A DNA stretch of 39,910 bases from assembly GCA_020692565.1 (NCBI GenBank), contig JAIMKJ010000021.1, positions 29,343 to 69,252 of the forward strand, written 5' to 3'. How positions within the stretch are numbered: position 1 is the stretch's first letter; every line of letters begins with the position of its first letter. The DNA comes from Thermomonas sp. (GTDB taxonomy: Bacteria; Pseudomonadota; Gammaproteobacteria; Xanthomonadales; Xanthomonadaceae). Shown piece after piece: positions 25,447 to 35,197 of the stretch. Both the position numbers and the translations under genes were made by a program. The notes below the pieces were generated by a model. It was not told where the DNA came from, searched no databases, and was given only the letters and a program-made list of their open reading frames with translations.

Positions 25447-26445
25447 TCAGCCCAGCATCCCGTGAGCGGCGATACCGGCCGGCGGCCAATTTTCGAGCTT
25501 CATGCCGAGCGAGAGACCGCGCTGGGCAAGGACTTCCTTGATCTCGGTGAGCGACTTCTTGCCGAGGTTCGGAGTCTTGAGCAGCTCGACTTCGGTCTTC
25601 TGGATCAGATCGCCGACGTAGTAGATGCTCTCGGCCTTGAGGCAGTTGGCCGAACGCACCGTCAGTTCGAGATCGTCGATCGGGCGGAGCAGGATCGGGT
25701 CGACGCCGGTAGCGGCCGGCTTGGCGGCGCCGCGGTCGCGGTGCGTGAAGTCGCCGAACACCGACAGCTGATCGGTGAGGATGTCGGCGGCGGTGCGCAC
25801 GGCTTCCTCGGCGTCGATCGTACCGTTGGTTTCGATGTCGAGCACCAGCTTGTCGAGGTCGGTACGCTGTTCGACGCGGGCCGCTTCGACCTCGTACGCC
25901 ACGCGGCGAACGGGCGAGAACGAGGCGTCGAGCATCAGACGGCCGATGGCGCGGGTTTCTTCGTCCGGACGACGGCGCGCAGTGGCCGGCTGGTAGCCGA
26001 AACCGCGCTCGATCTTCAGGCGCATGTTGAGGGCTGCGTCCTTGGTCAGGTGCGCGATCACGTGGTCGTTGTTCAGGATTTCGACGTTGTGGTCGGTCTT
26101 GATATCGGCGGCGGTCACGACACCCGGGCCCTGCTTGTTCAGGCTCAGAGTGGCGGTGTCGCCGGTGCCCATGCGAATCGCAACGTCCTTGAGGTTCAAC
26201 AGCACTTCCAGTACATCTTCCTGCAGGCCTTCGACCGTGGTGTATTCGTGCAGCACGCCGTCGATCTCGACTTCGGTGATGGCGTAGCCGGGGATCGAAG
26301 ACAGCAGCACGCGGCGCAACGCGTTGCCGAGGGTGTGGCCGTAACCACGCTCCAGCGGCTCGATCACAACCTTGGCGCGGTTGCCGGCAAGGCGCTCGAT
26401 CTGCGGAGCGCGCGGACGCAGGACCTGGTTGGCGGATACCGTCAT
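25447..26445 (-). CDS. rpoA: DNA-directed RNA polymerase subunit alpha
   Basis: The 332-residue alpha subunit has the dimerising N-terminal domain (about 1-235; [27 protein letters not shown] start motif seen as [14 protein letters not shown]). A linker ([13 protein letters not shown]) joins it to the C-terminal domain with [14 protein letters not shown], where the UP-element-binding arginine lies, and [16 protein letters not shown]. Length and domain order are standard. The ATG at 26445 has an AGGAGACACC ribosome-binding site. A 148-bp spacer with an 8-bp hairpin (26560-26580) separates it from rpsD. Confidence 0.98.
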   Translation of the reverse strand: MTVSANQVLRPRAPQIERLAGNRAKVVIEPLERGYGHTLGNALRRVLLSSIPGYAITEVEIDGVLHEYTTVEGLQEDVLEVLLNLKDVAIRMGTGDTATLSLNKQGPGVVTAADIKTDHNVEILNNDHVIAHLTKDAALNMRLKIERGFGYQPATARRRPDEETRAIGRLMLDASFSPVRRVAYEVEAARVEQRTDLDKLVLDIETNGTIDAEEAVRTAADILTDQLSVFGDFTHRDRGAAKPAATGVDPILLRPIDDLELTVRSANCLKAESIYYVGDLIQKTEVELLKTPNLGKKSLTEIKEVLAQRGLSLGMKLENWPPAGIAAHGMLG

Positions 26446-26593
26446 CTTGTGGTGTCTCCTGGAGCCGGGCCTCGCGACCGCGGCGGTGTTTCTGGGGGCC
26501 TTCCGGGCAAGGAAGGCGGCCGAAACGCGGTGCGCAACGGCCGTGGGGGTGGGAGTCTCGCCACCGGCGGAACCGGTGGCGTCTCGCCGTCGC

Positions 26594-27220
26594 TTACTTC
26601 GAGTACAACTCGACGATCAGCGCTTCATTGATGTCGGCCGGCAGATCGCTGCGATCAGGAACCGCCTTGAACACACCGCTGAATTTCTTGCTGTCGACTT
26701 CGATCCAGCCGGGGGTCAGATCCATGGTCGACGCGACGTTGAGCGCTTCCTGCACGCACATCTGCTTCTGGGCGCGTTCGGACAGCGTGATCGCATCACC
26801 GGCCTTGACCTGATACGAAGGCAGGTTCACCGACTTGCCGTTGACCAATACGCCACGGTGCGAGACCAGCTGGCGGGCGGCCGGACGGGTCACTGCGAAG
26901 CCCATGCGATAGACCACGTTGTCGAGACGGGTTTCCAGAAACTGCAGGAGGTTCTCGCCGGTGTTGCCCTTCTTGGTCGAGGCTTTCTTGTAATAATTGC
27001 GGAACTGACGCTCCAGCAAACCGTAGATACGCTTGACCTTCTGCTTCTCGCGCAGCTGGGTAGCGTAGTCGGACAATTTGCCCTTGCGCGAAGCGCCGTG
27101 CTGCCCGGGCTTCTGCTCGAGCTTGCACTTCGAGTCGAGCGCACGTGCGGGCGACTTCAGACTGAGGTCTGCGCCCTCGCGACGGGCGAGTTTGCAGGTG
27201 GGACCGATATAACGAGCCAT
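26594..27220 (-). CDS. rpsD: 30S ribosomal protein S4
   Basis: The 208-residue protein begins [16 protein letters not shown] and contains the S4 RNA-binding domain ([24 protein letters not shown] at about 93-116, then [14 protein letters not shown]). Zinc-type CxxC motifs are absent, as in E. coli S4. S4 nucleates 30S assembly at the 16S 5' domain and in enterobacteria represses its own operon; whether it does so here cannot be told from sequence. Confidence 0.98.
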   Translation of the reverse strand: MARYIGPTCKLARREGADLSLKSPARALDSKCKLEQKPGQHGASRKGKLSDYATQLREKQKVKRIYGLLERQFRNYYKKASTKKGNTGENLLQFLETRLDNVVYRMGFAVTRPAARQLVSHRGVLVNGKSVNLPSYQVKAGDAITLSERAQKQMCVQEALNVASTMDLTPGWIEVDSKKFSGVFKAVPDRSDLPADINEALIVELYSK

Positions 27221-27248
27221 GGTATTTTCTGCTCCTCAGGCCGCCGCG

Positions 27249-27641
27249 TTAAACGCGACGCTTCTTCGGCGGACGGCACCCGTTGTGCGGGATTGGCGTC
27301 ACGTCGATGATGTTGATGATCTTGTAGCCGACGCTGTTCAGCGAGCGCACGGCCGATTCGCGACCCGGGCCGGGGCCCTTGATCCGCACTTCCAACGCTT
27401 TCACGCCGTAGTCGAGGGCGGCCTTGCCGGCTTTCTCGGCCGCGACCTGCGCGGCGAACGGGGTCGACTTGCGCGAACCGCGGAAACCCGCGCCGCCAGA
27501 CGTCGCCCACGAGAGCGCATTGCCCTGACGGTCGGTGATCGTGATGATCGTATTGTTGAACGAAGCGTGGACATGGGCGATGCCGTCGGTGACGACCCGC
27601 TTGATCTTCTTCTTGGTTTTTGCTGCTGCCGGCTTGGCCAT
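27249..27641 (-). CDS. rpsK: 30S ribosomal protein S11
   Basis: The 130-residue product has the S11 core ([26 protein letters not shown]...[14 protein letters not shown]) and the C-terminal [19 protein letters not shown]11 lies on the 30S platform near the mRNA exit. It lies 28 bp after rpsD's upstream neighbour order (rpsM-rpsK-rpsD) expected for the alpha operon, with a short Lys/Ala-rich N-terminal extension ([11 protein letters not shown]). Confidence 0.98.
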   Translation of the reverse strand: MAKPAAAKTKKKIKRVVTDGIAHVHASFNNTIITITDRQGNALSWATSGGAGFRGSRKSTPFAAQVAAEKAGKAALDYGVKALEVRIKGPGPGRESAVRSLNSVGYKIINIIDVTPIPHNGCRPPKKRRV

Positions 27642-27653
27642 GATCTATGCCCC

Positions 27654-28010
27654 TTACTTCTTGATGGCCTTGCGCGGACCCTTACGGGTACGGGCATTGG
27701 TCCGGGTGCGCTGGCCGCGGAGCGGCAGGCCACGACGATGACGCAGGCCGCGGTAGCAACCCAGGTCCATCAGGCGCTTGATCGCCATGCCGACTTCGCG
27801 GCGGAGGTCGCCCTCAACCGTGATCTTGCCGACTTCAGCGCGGATGCGCTCGACTTCGGCTTCGGACAGGTCGCGGATCTTGGTGCTCGAGGTCACGCCT
27901 GCGGCTTCGCAGACCTGCTTCGAACGGGTACGGCCAATGCCGTAGATGCTTTGCAGCCCGACCCAGACGTGTTTCTGGGCAGGCAGGTTGACACCTGCAA
28001 TACGCGCCAT
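27654..28010 (-). CDS. rpsM: 30S ribosomal protein S13
   Basis: The 118-residue protein starts [20 protein letters not shown], has the [17 protein letters not shown] helix-hairpin-helix and ends in the [23 protein letters not shown] tail that contacts the P-site tRNA. It is the first gene of the alpha operon and begins 456 bp after secY, an unusually long gap that probably holds a separate promoter. Confidence 0.98.
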   Translation of the reverse strand: MARIAGVNLPAQKHVWVGLQSIYGIGRTRSKQVCEAAGVTSSTKIRDLSEAEVERIRAEVGKITVEGDLRREVGMAIKRLMDLGCYRGLRHRRGLPLRGQRTRTNARTRKGPRKAIKK

Positions 28011-28466
28011 GCGCGGATCTCCAACTGGTTTGGCGGCCGGGTCTCCCCGGCGGATAGGGCACTTGGACTAAGTGAACTCGAAATTGTAACAGGGTCTCGG
28101 TAATCAGGGAAGAGGAGATTGAACCGAAGCTCAACACCGCCGGCACCCACAAGTGGCGCCAGCGGACCTTCCGGCATGGGGAGAGTGCCCATGCTCCGGC
28201 GACGGATCGATGCTGGCGGGCAAGTGAGCTTCTGGTCGAAACTCTCCCGCTCCACCGACCGGCACTCCTCAGGCGCCGGCACTGACCTCAATCCACCCAC
28301 GCCCGAGACCGCTGCGCGAGTCGCCCATCTTGCTTTCCCGTGGGATCGGGGAAAGCGGAAATTCTGTGCCATTGTTCATGGCGCAGGTCTTACCAGACCT
28401 GCCGTTCACACCCCGACCCATCCGCTGGGCCGGGATTCCGCGTTCGCGCCACGCGACGCCGATGGG
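28011..28466 (-). other. long secY-rpsM gap with a candidate alpha-operon promoter; no rpmJ
   Basis: In many gammaproteobacteria rpmJ (L36) lies between secY and rpsM. Here no L36-like reading frame is found on either strand. On the minus strand TACAAT (28083-28088) forms a plausible -10 about 73 bp before rpsM, with a weak TTCCCT -35 (28106-28111) 17 bp upstream. Two stem-loops occur: GCAGGTCT / AGACCTGC (28383-28402, loop TACC), soon after the secY stop, and GCATGGG / CCCATGC (28174-28194). Neither has a T-tract. The region may separate transcription of the spc and alpha parts. Confidence 0.5.
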
Positions 28467-29816
28467 TCAGCGCCCGCGCGATCCGCCTTTCAGATTCGCT
28501 TTCTTCAGCAGGCTTTCGTACTGATGAGACATCAGATGCGCCTGGATCTGCGCAATGAAGTCCATCACTACCACGACCACGATCAAGAGCGAGGTGCCGC
28601 CGAAGTAGAACGAGGTGCCGAGCTCGGTCTGCATGAAGGTGGGGAGCAGGCAGACGATCACCAGATAGATCGCACCGGCCGCCGTCAAGCGCGTCAGGAC
28701 GTCATCGATGTAATCCGCCGTCGCCTTGCCCGGCCGGATGCCAGGAATCAGTGCGCCCGACTTTTTCAGGTTGTCCGCGGTTTCCTGAGAATTGAACACC
28801 AGCGCCGTATAGAAGAACGCGAAACCGATGATCAACGCCGCAAACAGGATCATGTACAGCGGCTCGCCCGGCGAGAGCGCCTGTGCGACCTTCTGTAGGA
28901 CGCTCACGTTGCCGCTGGCGCTGAACCAGGTCGACGCCGTCGCCGGAAACATGATGATCGACGACGCGAAAATTGCCGGGATGACGCCGGACATGTTGAG
29001 CTTGAGCGGCAGGAACGAGGTCTGATTCATGTACGCATTGCGACCGCCTTGGCGGCGCGCGTAGTTGACCGTGATCCTGCGCTGCCCCCGCTCGACGAAC
29101 ACCACGAAGTAGGTGAAGACCATGACGATCGCGAGGATCGCGATCACCGTCAGCGAACTCATGTCGCCGTTGCGGGCCTGTTCGAGCGTATTGAGCACCG
29201 CACCGGGCAGACCGGCGACGATGCCGGCGAAGATGATCAGGGAGACGCCGTTGCCGATGCCACGCTCGGTGACCTGCTCGCCGAGCCACATCAGAAACAT
29301 GGTGCCGGCGGTCAACGAGACGACCGCAGTCAAAATGAAGCCCATTCCGGGCGCGTAGACCACCGGGATGCCGTTGTTGGCGCCGGAAGCTTGCAGGGCG
29401 GTGGCGATACCCGCGGCCTGGAACACCGCCAGCGGGATCGCGCCGATGCGCGACCACTGGGTGATCCTGCGCCGACCGGATTCGCCTTCCTTCTGGATCG
29501 CTTTCAGGCTGGGCACGATCTGCACCAGCAGTTGCACGATGATCGACGCCGAGATGTAAGGCACGACATTGAGCGCAAACAGGCTGAATCGTTCCAGCGC
29601 ACCACCCGAGAACATGTTGAACATGTCCACGATGGTGCCTTCCTGAGACTTCATCAGCTCCAGCATCGCATCGGGATTCACGCCCGGCACCGGGATGTAG
29701 CAACCGATGCGGTAAACGATCAATGCCCCAACGACGAACAGCAAGCGGGAGCGGAGCTCGGAGAATTTACCGAGCCCTCCGCCGATGCCACCCATTGCAC
29801 TCGCGCTTCGCGCCAT
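28467..29816 (-). CDS. secY: protein translocase subunit SecY
   Basis: The 449-residue channel subunit of the Sec translocon shows ten hydrophobic helices. Family signatures include [12 protein letters not shown] in the first helix region, the second-helix block [20 protein letters not shown], and [22 protein letters not shown] in the middle. The cytoplasmic loops are positively charged ([27 protein letters not shown]). It follows rplO by 7 bp, the usual spc order. Confidence 0.98.
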   Translation of the reverse strand: MARSASAMGGIGGGLGKFSELRSRLLFVVGALIVYRIGCYIPVPGVNPDAMLELMKSQEGTIVDMFNMFSGGALERFSLFALNVVPYISASIIVQLLVQIVPSLKAIQKEGESGRRRITQWSRIGAIPLAVFQAAGIATALQASGANNGIPVVYAPGMGFILTAVVSLTAGTMFLMWLGEQVTERGIGNGVSLIIFAGIVAGLPGAVLNTLEQARNGDMSSLTVIAILAIVMVFTYFVVFVERGQRRITVNYARRQGGRNAYMNQTSFLPLKLNMSGVIPAIFASSIIMFPATASTWFSASGNVSVLQKVAQALSPGEPLYMILFAALIIGFAFFYTALVFNSQETADNLKKSGALIPGIRPGKATADYIDDVLTRLTAAGAIYLVIVCLLPTFMQTELGTSFYFGGTSLLIVVVVVMDFIAQIQAHLMSHQYESLLKKANLKGGSRGR

Positions 29817-29823
29817 GCCCGGA

Positions 29824-30273
29824 TTACTCCTTGGTTTCGAGCGGCTCGACGCTGCCGCCGGCAGCTTCGATCGCCGCCTTGGCGCCAGCAGTCGCCAGAA
29901 GCCCCTTCAACACGAGCTTCTTGGTCAACTCGCCTTTGAGCACGATCTTCACTTTCTTCGCGCTGCTGGGAATCAGTTTTGCAGCGCGCAGAACGGCCAG
30001 ATCGATCGTGCCTTCCAGCTTATCCAACTGGTAAAGCATCACTTCGGCGCTCTGTTTCGCCATCTTCGATCGGAAACCGATCTTGGGCAGACGACGCTGC
30101 ATGGGCATCTGGCCGCCTTCGAAACCGGCCTTGATCTTGCCCTTACCGGCACGAGCGAACGAACCCTTGTGACCACGACCAGCCGTCTTGCCGAGGCCGG
30201 AACCGATACCGCGACCGACGCGCGTGCGCTCTTTGCGGGCGCCGTCAGCGGGCTTGAGTGTATTCAGACGCAT
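29824..30273 (-). CDS. rplO: 50S ribosomal protein L15
   Basis: The 149-residue protein starts [20 protein letters not shown], followed by the glycine-rich [17 protein letters not shown] stretch that threads through 23S rRNA and the [18 protein letters not shown] motif. The ATG at 30273 has a GGAGGAG ribosome-binding site; six more residues upstream (30291) are unlikely. It lies 4 bp after rpmD. Confidence 0.98.
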   Translation of the reverse strand: MRLNTLKPADGARKERTRVGRGIGSGLGKTAGRGHKGSFARAGKGKIKAGFEGGQMPMQRRLPKIGFRSKMAKQSAEVMLYQLDKLEGTIDLAVLRAAKLIPSSAKKVKIVLKGELTKKLVLKGLLATAGAKAAIEAAGGSVEPLETKE

Positions 30274-30277
30274 GCGA

Positions 30278-30481
30278 TTACTCCTCCACACGAACGAGAT
30301 AGTGCAACTGCGTGATCAAACCACGCACCTGCGGACTGTCTTTCAGTTCGCGGACATCATTCAGTTTGTTCAGGCCCAGCGCCTTCACCGAGAGACGGTG
30401 ACGAGCCTGGGTACCGCGCAGGCCTTTGACCAGGCGGACCTTGACGGTTCCATTCGAACCGGCGGTCTTGGTGTCAGCCAT
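30278..30481 (-). CDS. rpmD: 50S ribosomal protein L30
   Basis: The 67-residue protein has the L30 core [25 protein letters not shown] and [12 protein letters not shown]. An eight-residue N-terminal extension (MADTKTAG) precedes it. Its start overlaps the rpsE stop by 8 nt, so translation is coupled. Confidence 0.97.
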   Translation of the reverse strand: MADTKTAGSNGTVKVRLVKGLRGTQARHRLSVKALGLNKLNDVRELKDSPQVRGLITQLHYLVRVEE

Positions 30482-31013
30482 GTTTGATCTCCTCGGCCTT
30501 CTTGCCGCGCTTGGCAGCGATGCGGGTCGGCGACTGCATGGATTCGAGGCCCTTGAGCGTGGCCCGAACCAAGTTGATCGGATTGCGCGAACCGGTGGCC
30601 TTGGCCAACACGTTCTTCACGCCGACCGCTTCGAGCACAGCGCGCATCGCGCCGCCAGCGATCACGCCGGTACCTTCCGACGCAGGCTGCATGTACACGT
30701 GCGCCGCGCCGTGACCAGACTTGACCGCGTGCCACAAGGTACCGCCATTGAGGTCGACATTACTCATGTTCTTGCGGGCGTATTCCATCGACTTCTGGAT
30801 CGCGACCGGCACTTCGCGCGCCTTGCCGTAGCCGAAGCCGACCTTGCCGGAGCCGTCGCCCACCACCGTCAGCGCGGTGAAGGTGAACTGGCGACCGCCC
30901 TTGACGGTCTTGCTGACGCGATTGACCGCGATCAGCTTTTCGATCATGCCATCGTCGACTTCTTCGCGGTTGCGATCGCGGTCGCGTCCGCGCGATTCAC
31001 GTTGTTCTGCCAT
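30474..31013 (-). CDS. rpsE: 30S ribosomal protein S5
   Basis: The 179-residue product carries the S5 dsRBD-like domain ([19 protein letters not shown] at about 25-43) and the C-terminal domain ([29 protein letters not shown]). It opens with an Arg/Asp/Glu-rich extension ([20 protein letters not shown]) that E. coli S5 lacks in this form. S5 lines the mRNA entry channel with S3 and S4. The 162-bp gap from rplR is unusual. Confidence 0.98.
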   Translation of the reverse strand: MAEQRESRGRDRDRNREEVDDGMIEKLIAVNRVSKTVKGGRQFTFTALTVVGDGSGKVGFGYGKAREVPVAIQKSMEYARKNMSNVDLNGGTLWHAVKSGHGAAHVYMQPASEGTGVIAGGAMRAVLEAVGVKNVLAKATGSRNPINLVRATLKGLESMQSPTRIAAKRGKKAEEIKHG

Positions 31014-31175
31014 TGCGTTATCTCGGTTGTTGAGGAATTTGCGGCGTGGCCGCTTATGGTTGTGATGTATTTCGGATGCTTCGCGCCACCCGGAACCGGA
31101 AGACGCGCCCGATGTCGCCTACATCGGCAGGTAGAACAACGGGTGGGGACAACACCCCACCCTTTCAACGCTTGC
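31014..31175 (-). repeat. rplR-rpsE spacer with two stem-loops
   Basis: Between rplR and rpsE, normally adjacent within about 15 bp, this 162-bp spacer contains GGGTGGGG / CCCCACCC (31141-31162, loop ACAACA) and CCGATGT / ACATCGG (31109-31127, loop CGCCT). The GGGTGGG core resembles part of the repeat near mdh (5892). It may be an inserted REP-like element or an mRNA processing structure. No gene is seen in it. Confidence 0.55.
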
Positions 31176-31535
31176 CTAGAACTGCAGACCGCCTTCGCGG
31201 GCCGCATCGGCGAGCGCCTTGATGCGGCCGTGGTAGCGATAACCGGAACGATCGAATGCGATCTTCTCGATCCCTGCAGCCTTGGCCTTTTCGGCGATCA
31301 TGCGACCCACCTTCGCGGCGGCCTCACTGTTCTTCTTGCTTTTCAGGCCATCGCCCACATCGGCCTGCATGGTGTTGGCGGCGGCCAGCACCTTGGAGCC
31401 ATCGGCGGTGAAGACCTGGGCGTACAGATGCTGACCCGTGCGCAGCACGGTAAGGCGCGGCACGCCGAGTTCGCGGATGTGGGCGCGCGTGGATTTGGCG
31501 CGGCGCAAACGTGCGGTGTTCTTGATACTGCTCAT
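31176..31535 (-). CDS. rplR: 50S ribosomal protein L18
   Basis: The 119-residue protein contains the 5S rRNA-binding L18 core ([30 protein letters not shown]) and the C-terminal [24 protein letters not shown]. The N-terminus is basic ([14 protein letters not shown]). It lies 32 bp after rplF. Confidence 0.98.
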   Translation of the reverse strand: MSSIKNTARLRRAKSTRAHIRELGVPRLTVLRTGQHLYAQVFTADGSKVLAAANTMQADVGDGLKSKKNSEAAAKVGRMIAEKAKAAGIEKIAFDRSGYRYHGRIKALADAAREGGLQF

Positions 31536-31567
31536 GGTCTTGATCCTTCGGAAGCGGATAGGCCCGA

Positions 31568-32095
31568 TTAGGCCTTCTTGGCTTCTTTGCGAATGATGGT
31601 TTCGTCGGAGTACTTCACGCCCTTGCCCTTGTAGGGTTCCGGCGGACGGAACGCGCGAATCTTCGCCGCCACTTCGCCGACGCGCTGCTTGTCGGCACCC
31701 GAAACCAGGATTTCGGTCTGGGTCGGCGTTGCGATGGTGATGCCTTCCGGCGCCGGGAAAACGACCGGGTGCGAGAAGCCGAGCGCGAGATTCAGATCGC
31801 TGCCCTGCATCGAAGCGCGATAACCGACGCCGACGAGGTCCAGCTTGCGCTGAAAGCCTTCGCTGACACCATGCACCATGTTGGCGATGATGGCACGCAG
31901 GGTGCCAGTCAACGGGATGAGCGCATTGTCGCTGGCCGAGAGCAGCGCGGTGCCGTCTTCGATCGTGACTTCGATGCCGGCCGGCTTGGCGATCGACAAG
32001 GTACCCTTCGGGCCCTTGACGCTCACATTGTCGGACTGGATGTTGAGTTCGACGCCCTTCGGGAGAGCGATCGGCTTTTTGGCGACACGAGACAT
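31568..32095 (-). CDS. rplF: 50S ribosomal protein L6
   Basis: The 175-residue protein starts [20 protein letters not shown] and has two alpha/beta repeats, with [20 protein letters not shown] and the signature [14 protein letters not shown] near the C-terminus. The ATG at 32095 with GGAGAG upstream is preferred. The frame opens earlier, but that part overlaps rpsH without homology. Confidence 0.98.
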   Translation of the reverse strand: MSRVAKKPIALPKGVELNIQSDNVSVKGPKGTLSIAKPAGIEVTIEDGTALLSASDNALIPLTGTLRAIIANMVHGVSEGFQRKLDLVGVGYRASMQGSDLNLALGFSHPVVFPAPEGITIATPTQTEILVSGADKQRVGEVAAKIRAFRPPEPYKGKGVKYSDETIIRKEAKKA

Positions 32096-32108
32096 GGGCG
32101 AGCTCTCC

Positions 32109-32504
32109 TTACGCCACGAAGCACAGGACTTCGCCGCCGACGCCATGCTGGCGCGCCTGCGTATCAGTCATGATGCCTTTGGAGGTTGAAATGATGGCGA
32201 CGCCGAGACCGCCGAGCACTTTGGGCAGCGCTTCCTTGCCGCGGTACTGGCGCAGGCCCGAACGCGACACGCGATGCAGCCGCTCGATGACAGGCTTGCC
32301 TTCGTAATACTTCAGCACGATCTCGAGAGTCGCCTTGGCGCCTTCCTCGGTCACGCGGATGTCGCCGATGTAGCCTTCGTCCTTGAGAACGTTGGCGATC
32401 GCGACCTTGATCTTGGAGGACGGCATCTTCACCGTCTGCTTGCCCACAGCGGCCGCATTCCTGATGCGGACCAGCATGTCGGCGATGGGATCAGTCATGC
32501 TCAT
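32109..32504 (-). CDS. rpsH: 30S ribosomal protein S8
   Basis: The 131-residue protein begins [17 protein letters not shown] and includes the C-terminal signature [27 protein letters not shown]8 binds the central domain of 16S rRNA and, in E. coli, represses the spc operon by binding near rplE; no such site was identified here. It follows rpsN after a long 212-bp gap. Confidence 0.98.
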   Translation of the reverse strand: MSMTDPIADMLVRIRNAAAVGKQTVKMPSSKIKVAIANVLKDEGYIGDIRVTEEGAKATLEIVLKYYEGKPVIERLHRVSRSGLRQYRGKEALPKVLGGLGVAIISTSKGIMTDTQARQHGVGGEVLCFVA

Positions 32505-32716
32505 TAGAGAGTCACCTTGATGAGTAGCACCGATATCCGCTTTCGCGAAATCTGCATGTTTTGGATGGCTGGCCGAAACCCGCCGGAAAACCCGGTCGCC
32601 CGGAATAGCGCACCGTCGGAGACGGCTGCAGGCCGGACGAGCCGGCCTGTTGAACCACGTGACCCGGAGATTACAGGGTCTAACAGCCGCCTAGTCTAAC
32701 AGCCTTGGCGGGCTGC
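32505..32716 (-). other. unusually long rpsN-rpsH spacer with repeat and hairpin
   Basis: This 212-bp gap lies where most genomes have 10-40 bp. It holds the direct repeat GTCTAACAGCC (32678-32688 and 32694-32704) right after the rpsN stop, and an 8-bp stem-loop CAGGCCGG / CCGGCCTG (32629-32649, loop ACGAG). No gene or T-tract terminator is seen. It may be a REP-type insertion or an mRNA processing site. Confidence 0.5.
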
Positions 32717-33022
32717 TTACCAGCTCGCCTTGCGCAGACCCGGCACGTCGCCGCGCATGGTGGCTTCGCGCAGCTTGTTGCGGCCGAGACCGAACTTGCG
32801 GTAGACGCCGCGCGGACGGCCGGTCAGGGCACAGCGGAGGGTCTGGCGGGACGGCGAAGAGTCGCGCGGCAATTTCTGCAGTTTGGCCGCAGCAACCATC
32901 TTCTCTTCGAAATCACCGTCCTGGCTGTTGATGATCTTCTTGAGAGCGTCGCGCTTGGCGGCGAATTTCTTCGCCAGCTTCTTCCGCTTGACTTCGCGGT
33001 TCACCATCGATGTTTTTGCCAT
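32717..33022 (-). CDS. rpsN: 30S ribosomal protein S14 (zinc-independent form)
   Basis: The 101-residue protein is the long, cysteine-free S14 form: [20 protein letters not shown] at the start and [23 protein letters not shown] near the end. It has no paired CxxC zinc motif. It lies 17 bp after rplE. Confidence 0.98.
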   Translation of the reverse strand: MAKTSMVNREVKRKKLAKKFAAKRDALKKIINSQDGDFEEKMVAAAKLQKLPRDSSPSRQTLRCALTGRPRGVYRKFGLGRNKLREATMRGDVPGLRKASW

Positions 33023-33039
33023 GAATGCGTGTCCTAAAA

Positions 33040-33582
33040 TCAGTTACGGAACGGGAAGCGGAAAGCTTCCAGCAAGGCCTTCGCTTCGGCGTCGGTCTTT
33101 GCGGTGGTAGTGATGGCGATATCCATGCCGCGGATCGCGTCGACGGCGTCGAAGTCGATTTCCGGGAAGATCATCTGCTCCTTCACACCCATGTTGTAGT
33201 TGCCGCGACCATCGAACGCACGACCGGAAACGCCACGGAAGTCGCGAACGCGGGGCAGCGAGATGTTCACCAGGCGATCGAGGAACTCGAACATCTTGGC
33301 GCGGCGCAAGGTGACCTTGCAGCCGATCGGCCAGCCGTCGCGGATCTTGAACGAGGCGACCGAGACGCGAGCCTTGGTGACGATCGGCTTCTGACCGGAA
33401 ATCTTGGTCATATCCGCAACCGCGTTCTCGAGCACTTTCTTGTTCGCGGCAGCTTCGCCGACGCCCATATTGAGCGTGATCTTGCTCAGCTTGGGCACCT
33501 GCATCGGGTTGGTGTAGCCGAACTGCTTCATCAGCTTCGGCACCACTTCGTTTTTGTAGAACTCTTCCAAACGAGTCGTCAT
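33040..33582 (-). CDS. rplE: 50S ribosomal protein L5
   Basis: The 180-residue 5S rRNA-binding protein has the signature [18 protein letters not shown], then [21 protein letters not shown] and the C-terminal [23 protein letters not shown]. Order and spacing (11 bp after rplX) are standard. Confidence 0.98.
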   Translation of the reverse strand: MTTRLEEFYKNEVVPKLMKQFGYTNPMQVPKLSKITLNMGVGEAAANKKVLENAVADMTKISGQKPIVTKARVSVASFKIRDGWPIGCKVTLRRAKMFEFLDRLVNISLPRVRDFRGVSGRAFDGRGNYNMGVKEQMIFPEIDFDAVDAIRGMDIAITTTAKTDAEAKALLEAFRFPFRN

Positions 33583-33593
33583 TTTTGCATTCC

Positions 33594-33908
33594 TCAGGCG
33601 TCGACCGCCTCACCGCTGGAGCGGAACACGCGCAATTTGCGTCCATCCTCCAGCTTTTTGATACCGATGCGCTCGCCCTTGCCGGAGGCAGGATTGAACA
33701 GCATGACGTTGGAAATATGCAGCGAAGCTTCGCGCTCGACCACCCCACCCGGCTGCCCGACCTGCGGGTTGGGCTTGGTGTGACGCTTGATGATGTTGAT
33801 GTTGGCGACGACCACACGGTCGCCGGCAACGCTCACGACATCGCCCTGCTTGCCCTTGTCCTTGCCGGCAGTGACGACCACGCGGTCGCCTTTCTTGATT
33901 CGATTCAT
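33594..33908 (-). CDS. rplX: 50S ribosomal protein L24
   Basis: The 104-residue protein has the KOW motif at its start ([20 protein letters not shown]) and [14 protein letters not shown], followed by [12 protein letters not shown]24 is an early 50S assembly initiator near the tunnel exit. It lies 14 bp after rplN. Confidence 0.98.
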   Translation of the reverse strand: MNRIKKGDRVVVTAGKDKGKQGDVVSVAGDRVVVANINIIKRHTKPNPQVGQPGGVVEREASLHISNVMLFNPASGKGERIGIKKLEDGRKLRVFRSSGEAVDA

Positions 33909-33922
33909 GTCTGTTCCTCCGC

Positions 33923-34291
33923 TCAGAGCACTTCAGGCGCGAGCGAGACGATCTTCATGAACTTCTCGGAGCGCAGTTCGCGCGTCACCGGTCCGAAGAT
34001 GCGGGTACCGATCGGTTCATGCTTGTTGTTGAGCAGCACGGCGGCATTGGCGTCGAAGCGGATCAACGACCCATCGGCACGACGCACGCCCTTGCGGGTG
34101 CGCACCACGACGGCGTTGTAGACCTCGCCTTTCTTGACCTTGCCGCGCGGGATGGCGTCCTTGATCGACACCTTGATGATGTCGCCGATGTGGGCGTAAC
34201 GACGCTTGGAGCCGCCGAGCACCTTGATGCACATCACTTCCTTGGCGCCGGAGTTGTCTGCCACTTCGAGGTGGCTTTGCATCTGGATCAT
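33923..34291 (-). CDS. rplN: 50S ribosomal protein L14
   Basis: The 122-residue protein begins [20 protein letters not shown] and has the signature [22 protein letters not shown] and [11 protein letters not shown]14 contacts the 30S body at an intersubunit bridge. It lies 15 bp after rpsQ. Confidence 0.98.
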   Translation of the reverse strand: MIQMQSHLEVADNSGAKEVMCIKVLGGSKRRYAHIGDIIKVSIKDAIPRGKVKKGEVYNAVVVRTRKGVRRADGSLIRFDANAAVLLNNKHEPIGTRIFGPVTRELRSEKFMKIVSLAPEVL

Positions 34292-34306
34292 GGTGAGCCT
34301 CCTCGG

Positions 34307-34585
34307 TTATTCGGCTGCGCGTTCGACGATTTCGACGACGCGCCAGTTCTTGGTTTTGGACATCGGGGCGCACTCCGCCACGCGAACCACGTCGCCTTCG
34401 TTGCAGCTGTTTTCGGCGTCGTGGGCGTGCAGCTTGGTCGAACGGCGGATGTACTTGCCATACAGTTCGTGTTTGACCTGACGTTCGACCAGCACAGTGA
34501 CGGTTTTATCCATCTTGTTGCTGACCACGCGGCCCTGGACCGTACGCTGCTTCTTTTCGGTGTCCGGCTTCATTTCAGTATTCAT
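34307..34585 (-). CDS. rpsQ: 30S ribosomal protein S17
   Basis: The 92-residue OB-fold protein shows [35 protein letters not shown] and the C-terminal [19 protein letters not shown]. The first four residues (MNTE) may be replaced by a start at the next ATG (MKPDTEKKQ); both have upstream purine runs. Confidence 0.97.
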   Translation of the reverse strand: MNTEMKPDTEKKQRTVQGRVVSNKMDKTVTVLVERQVKHELYGKYIRRSTKLHAHDAENSCNEGDVVRVAECAPMSKTKNWRVVEIVERAAE

Positions 34586-34596
34586 GGCGTCAGTCC

Positions 34597-34782
34597 TTAC
34601 TTCTTCTGACCGAGCAACATGTTGACGCGGGCGATTTCACGGCGCACGCGACGAATGTCATGGGTCTTGGCGAGCTGGCCGGTAGCCTTCTGCATGCGGA
34701 GCGAGAAACGCTCCTTGTGCAGATCGAGCAAGTGGGTCTGCAGCTCTTCGGCCGACTTTGCACGGAGTTGTTTGAGTTCCAT
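34597..34782 (-). CDS. rpmC: 50S ribosomal protein L29
   Basis: The 61-residue two-helix protein reads [20 protein letters not shown] and has the signature [14 protein letters not shown]. Its ATG overlaps the last base of the rplP stop codon, so the two are translationally coupled. Confidence 0.98.
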   Translation of the reverse strand: MELKQLRAKSAEELQTHLLDLHKERFSLRMQKATGQLAKTHDIRRVRREIARVNMLLGQKK

Positions 34783-35195
34783 CAGCGCACCGTCCGGGTC
34801 ACGAAAGTGGTGGTGACCGAGAGCTTGGCGGCGGCCAGGCGGAAGGCCTCGCGCGCGGTCGCCTCGTCGACGCCCTCGATCTCATAGATCATGCGGCCGG
34901 GCTGGATCTGGGCGACCCAGTACTCGACGCTGCCCTTGCCGGAGCCCATGCGGACTTCGATCGGCTTCTGGGTGATCGGCTTGTCGGGGAACACGCGGAT
35001 CCACATCTTGCCGCCGCGCTTCACGTAACGGCTGATGGTGCGGCGCGCGGCCTCGATCTGGCGGGCGGTGAGACGGCCCGTCGCGGTCGCCTTCAAGCCG
35101 TATTCGCCGAAGCTGACCTGGTTGGCGCTCCAGCTCAGACCTTCATTGCGGCCTTTGAAAACCTTGCGGTATTTGGTTCGCTTGGGTTGCAACAT
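34782..35195 (-). CDS. rplP: 50S ribosomal protein L16
   Basis: The 137-residue protein starts [20 protein letters not shown] and has the signature [20 protein letters not shown] and [15 protein letters not shown]16 helps form the A-site tRNA elbow contact. It lies 2 bp after rpsC. Confidence 0.98.
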   Translation of the reverse strand: MLQPKRTKYRKVFKGRNEGLSWSANQVSFGEYGLKATATGRLTARQIEAARRTISRYVKRGGKMWIRVFPDKPITQKPIEVRMGSGKGSVEYWVAQIQPGRMIYEIEGVDEATAREAFRLAAAKLSVTTTFVTRTVR

Positions 35196-35197
35196 GA

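Noticed and set aside
28119..28898. Several short open frames in the secY-rpsM gap, including a 259-codon plus-strand frame
   Set aside because: None resembles L36 or any family I know. The longer one is antisense to secY.
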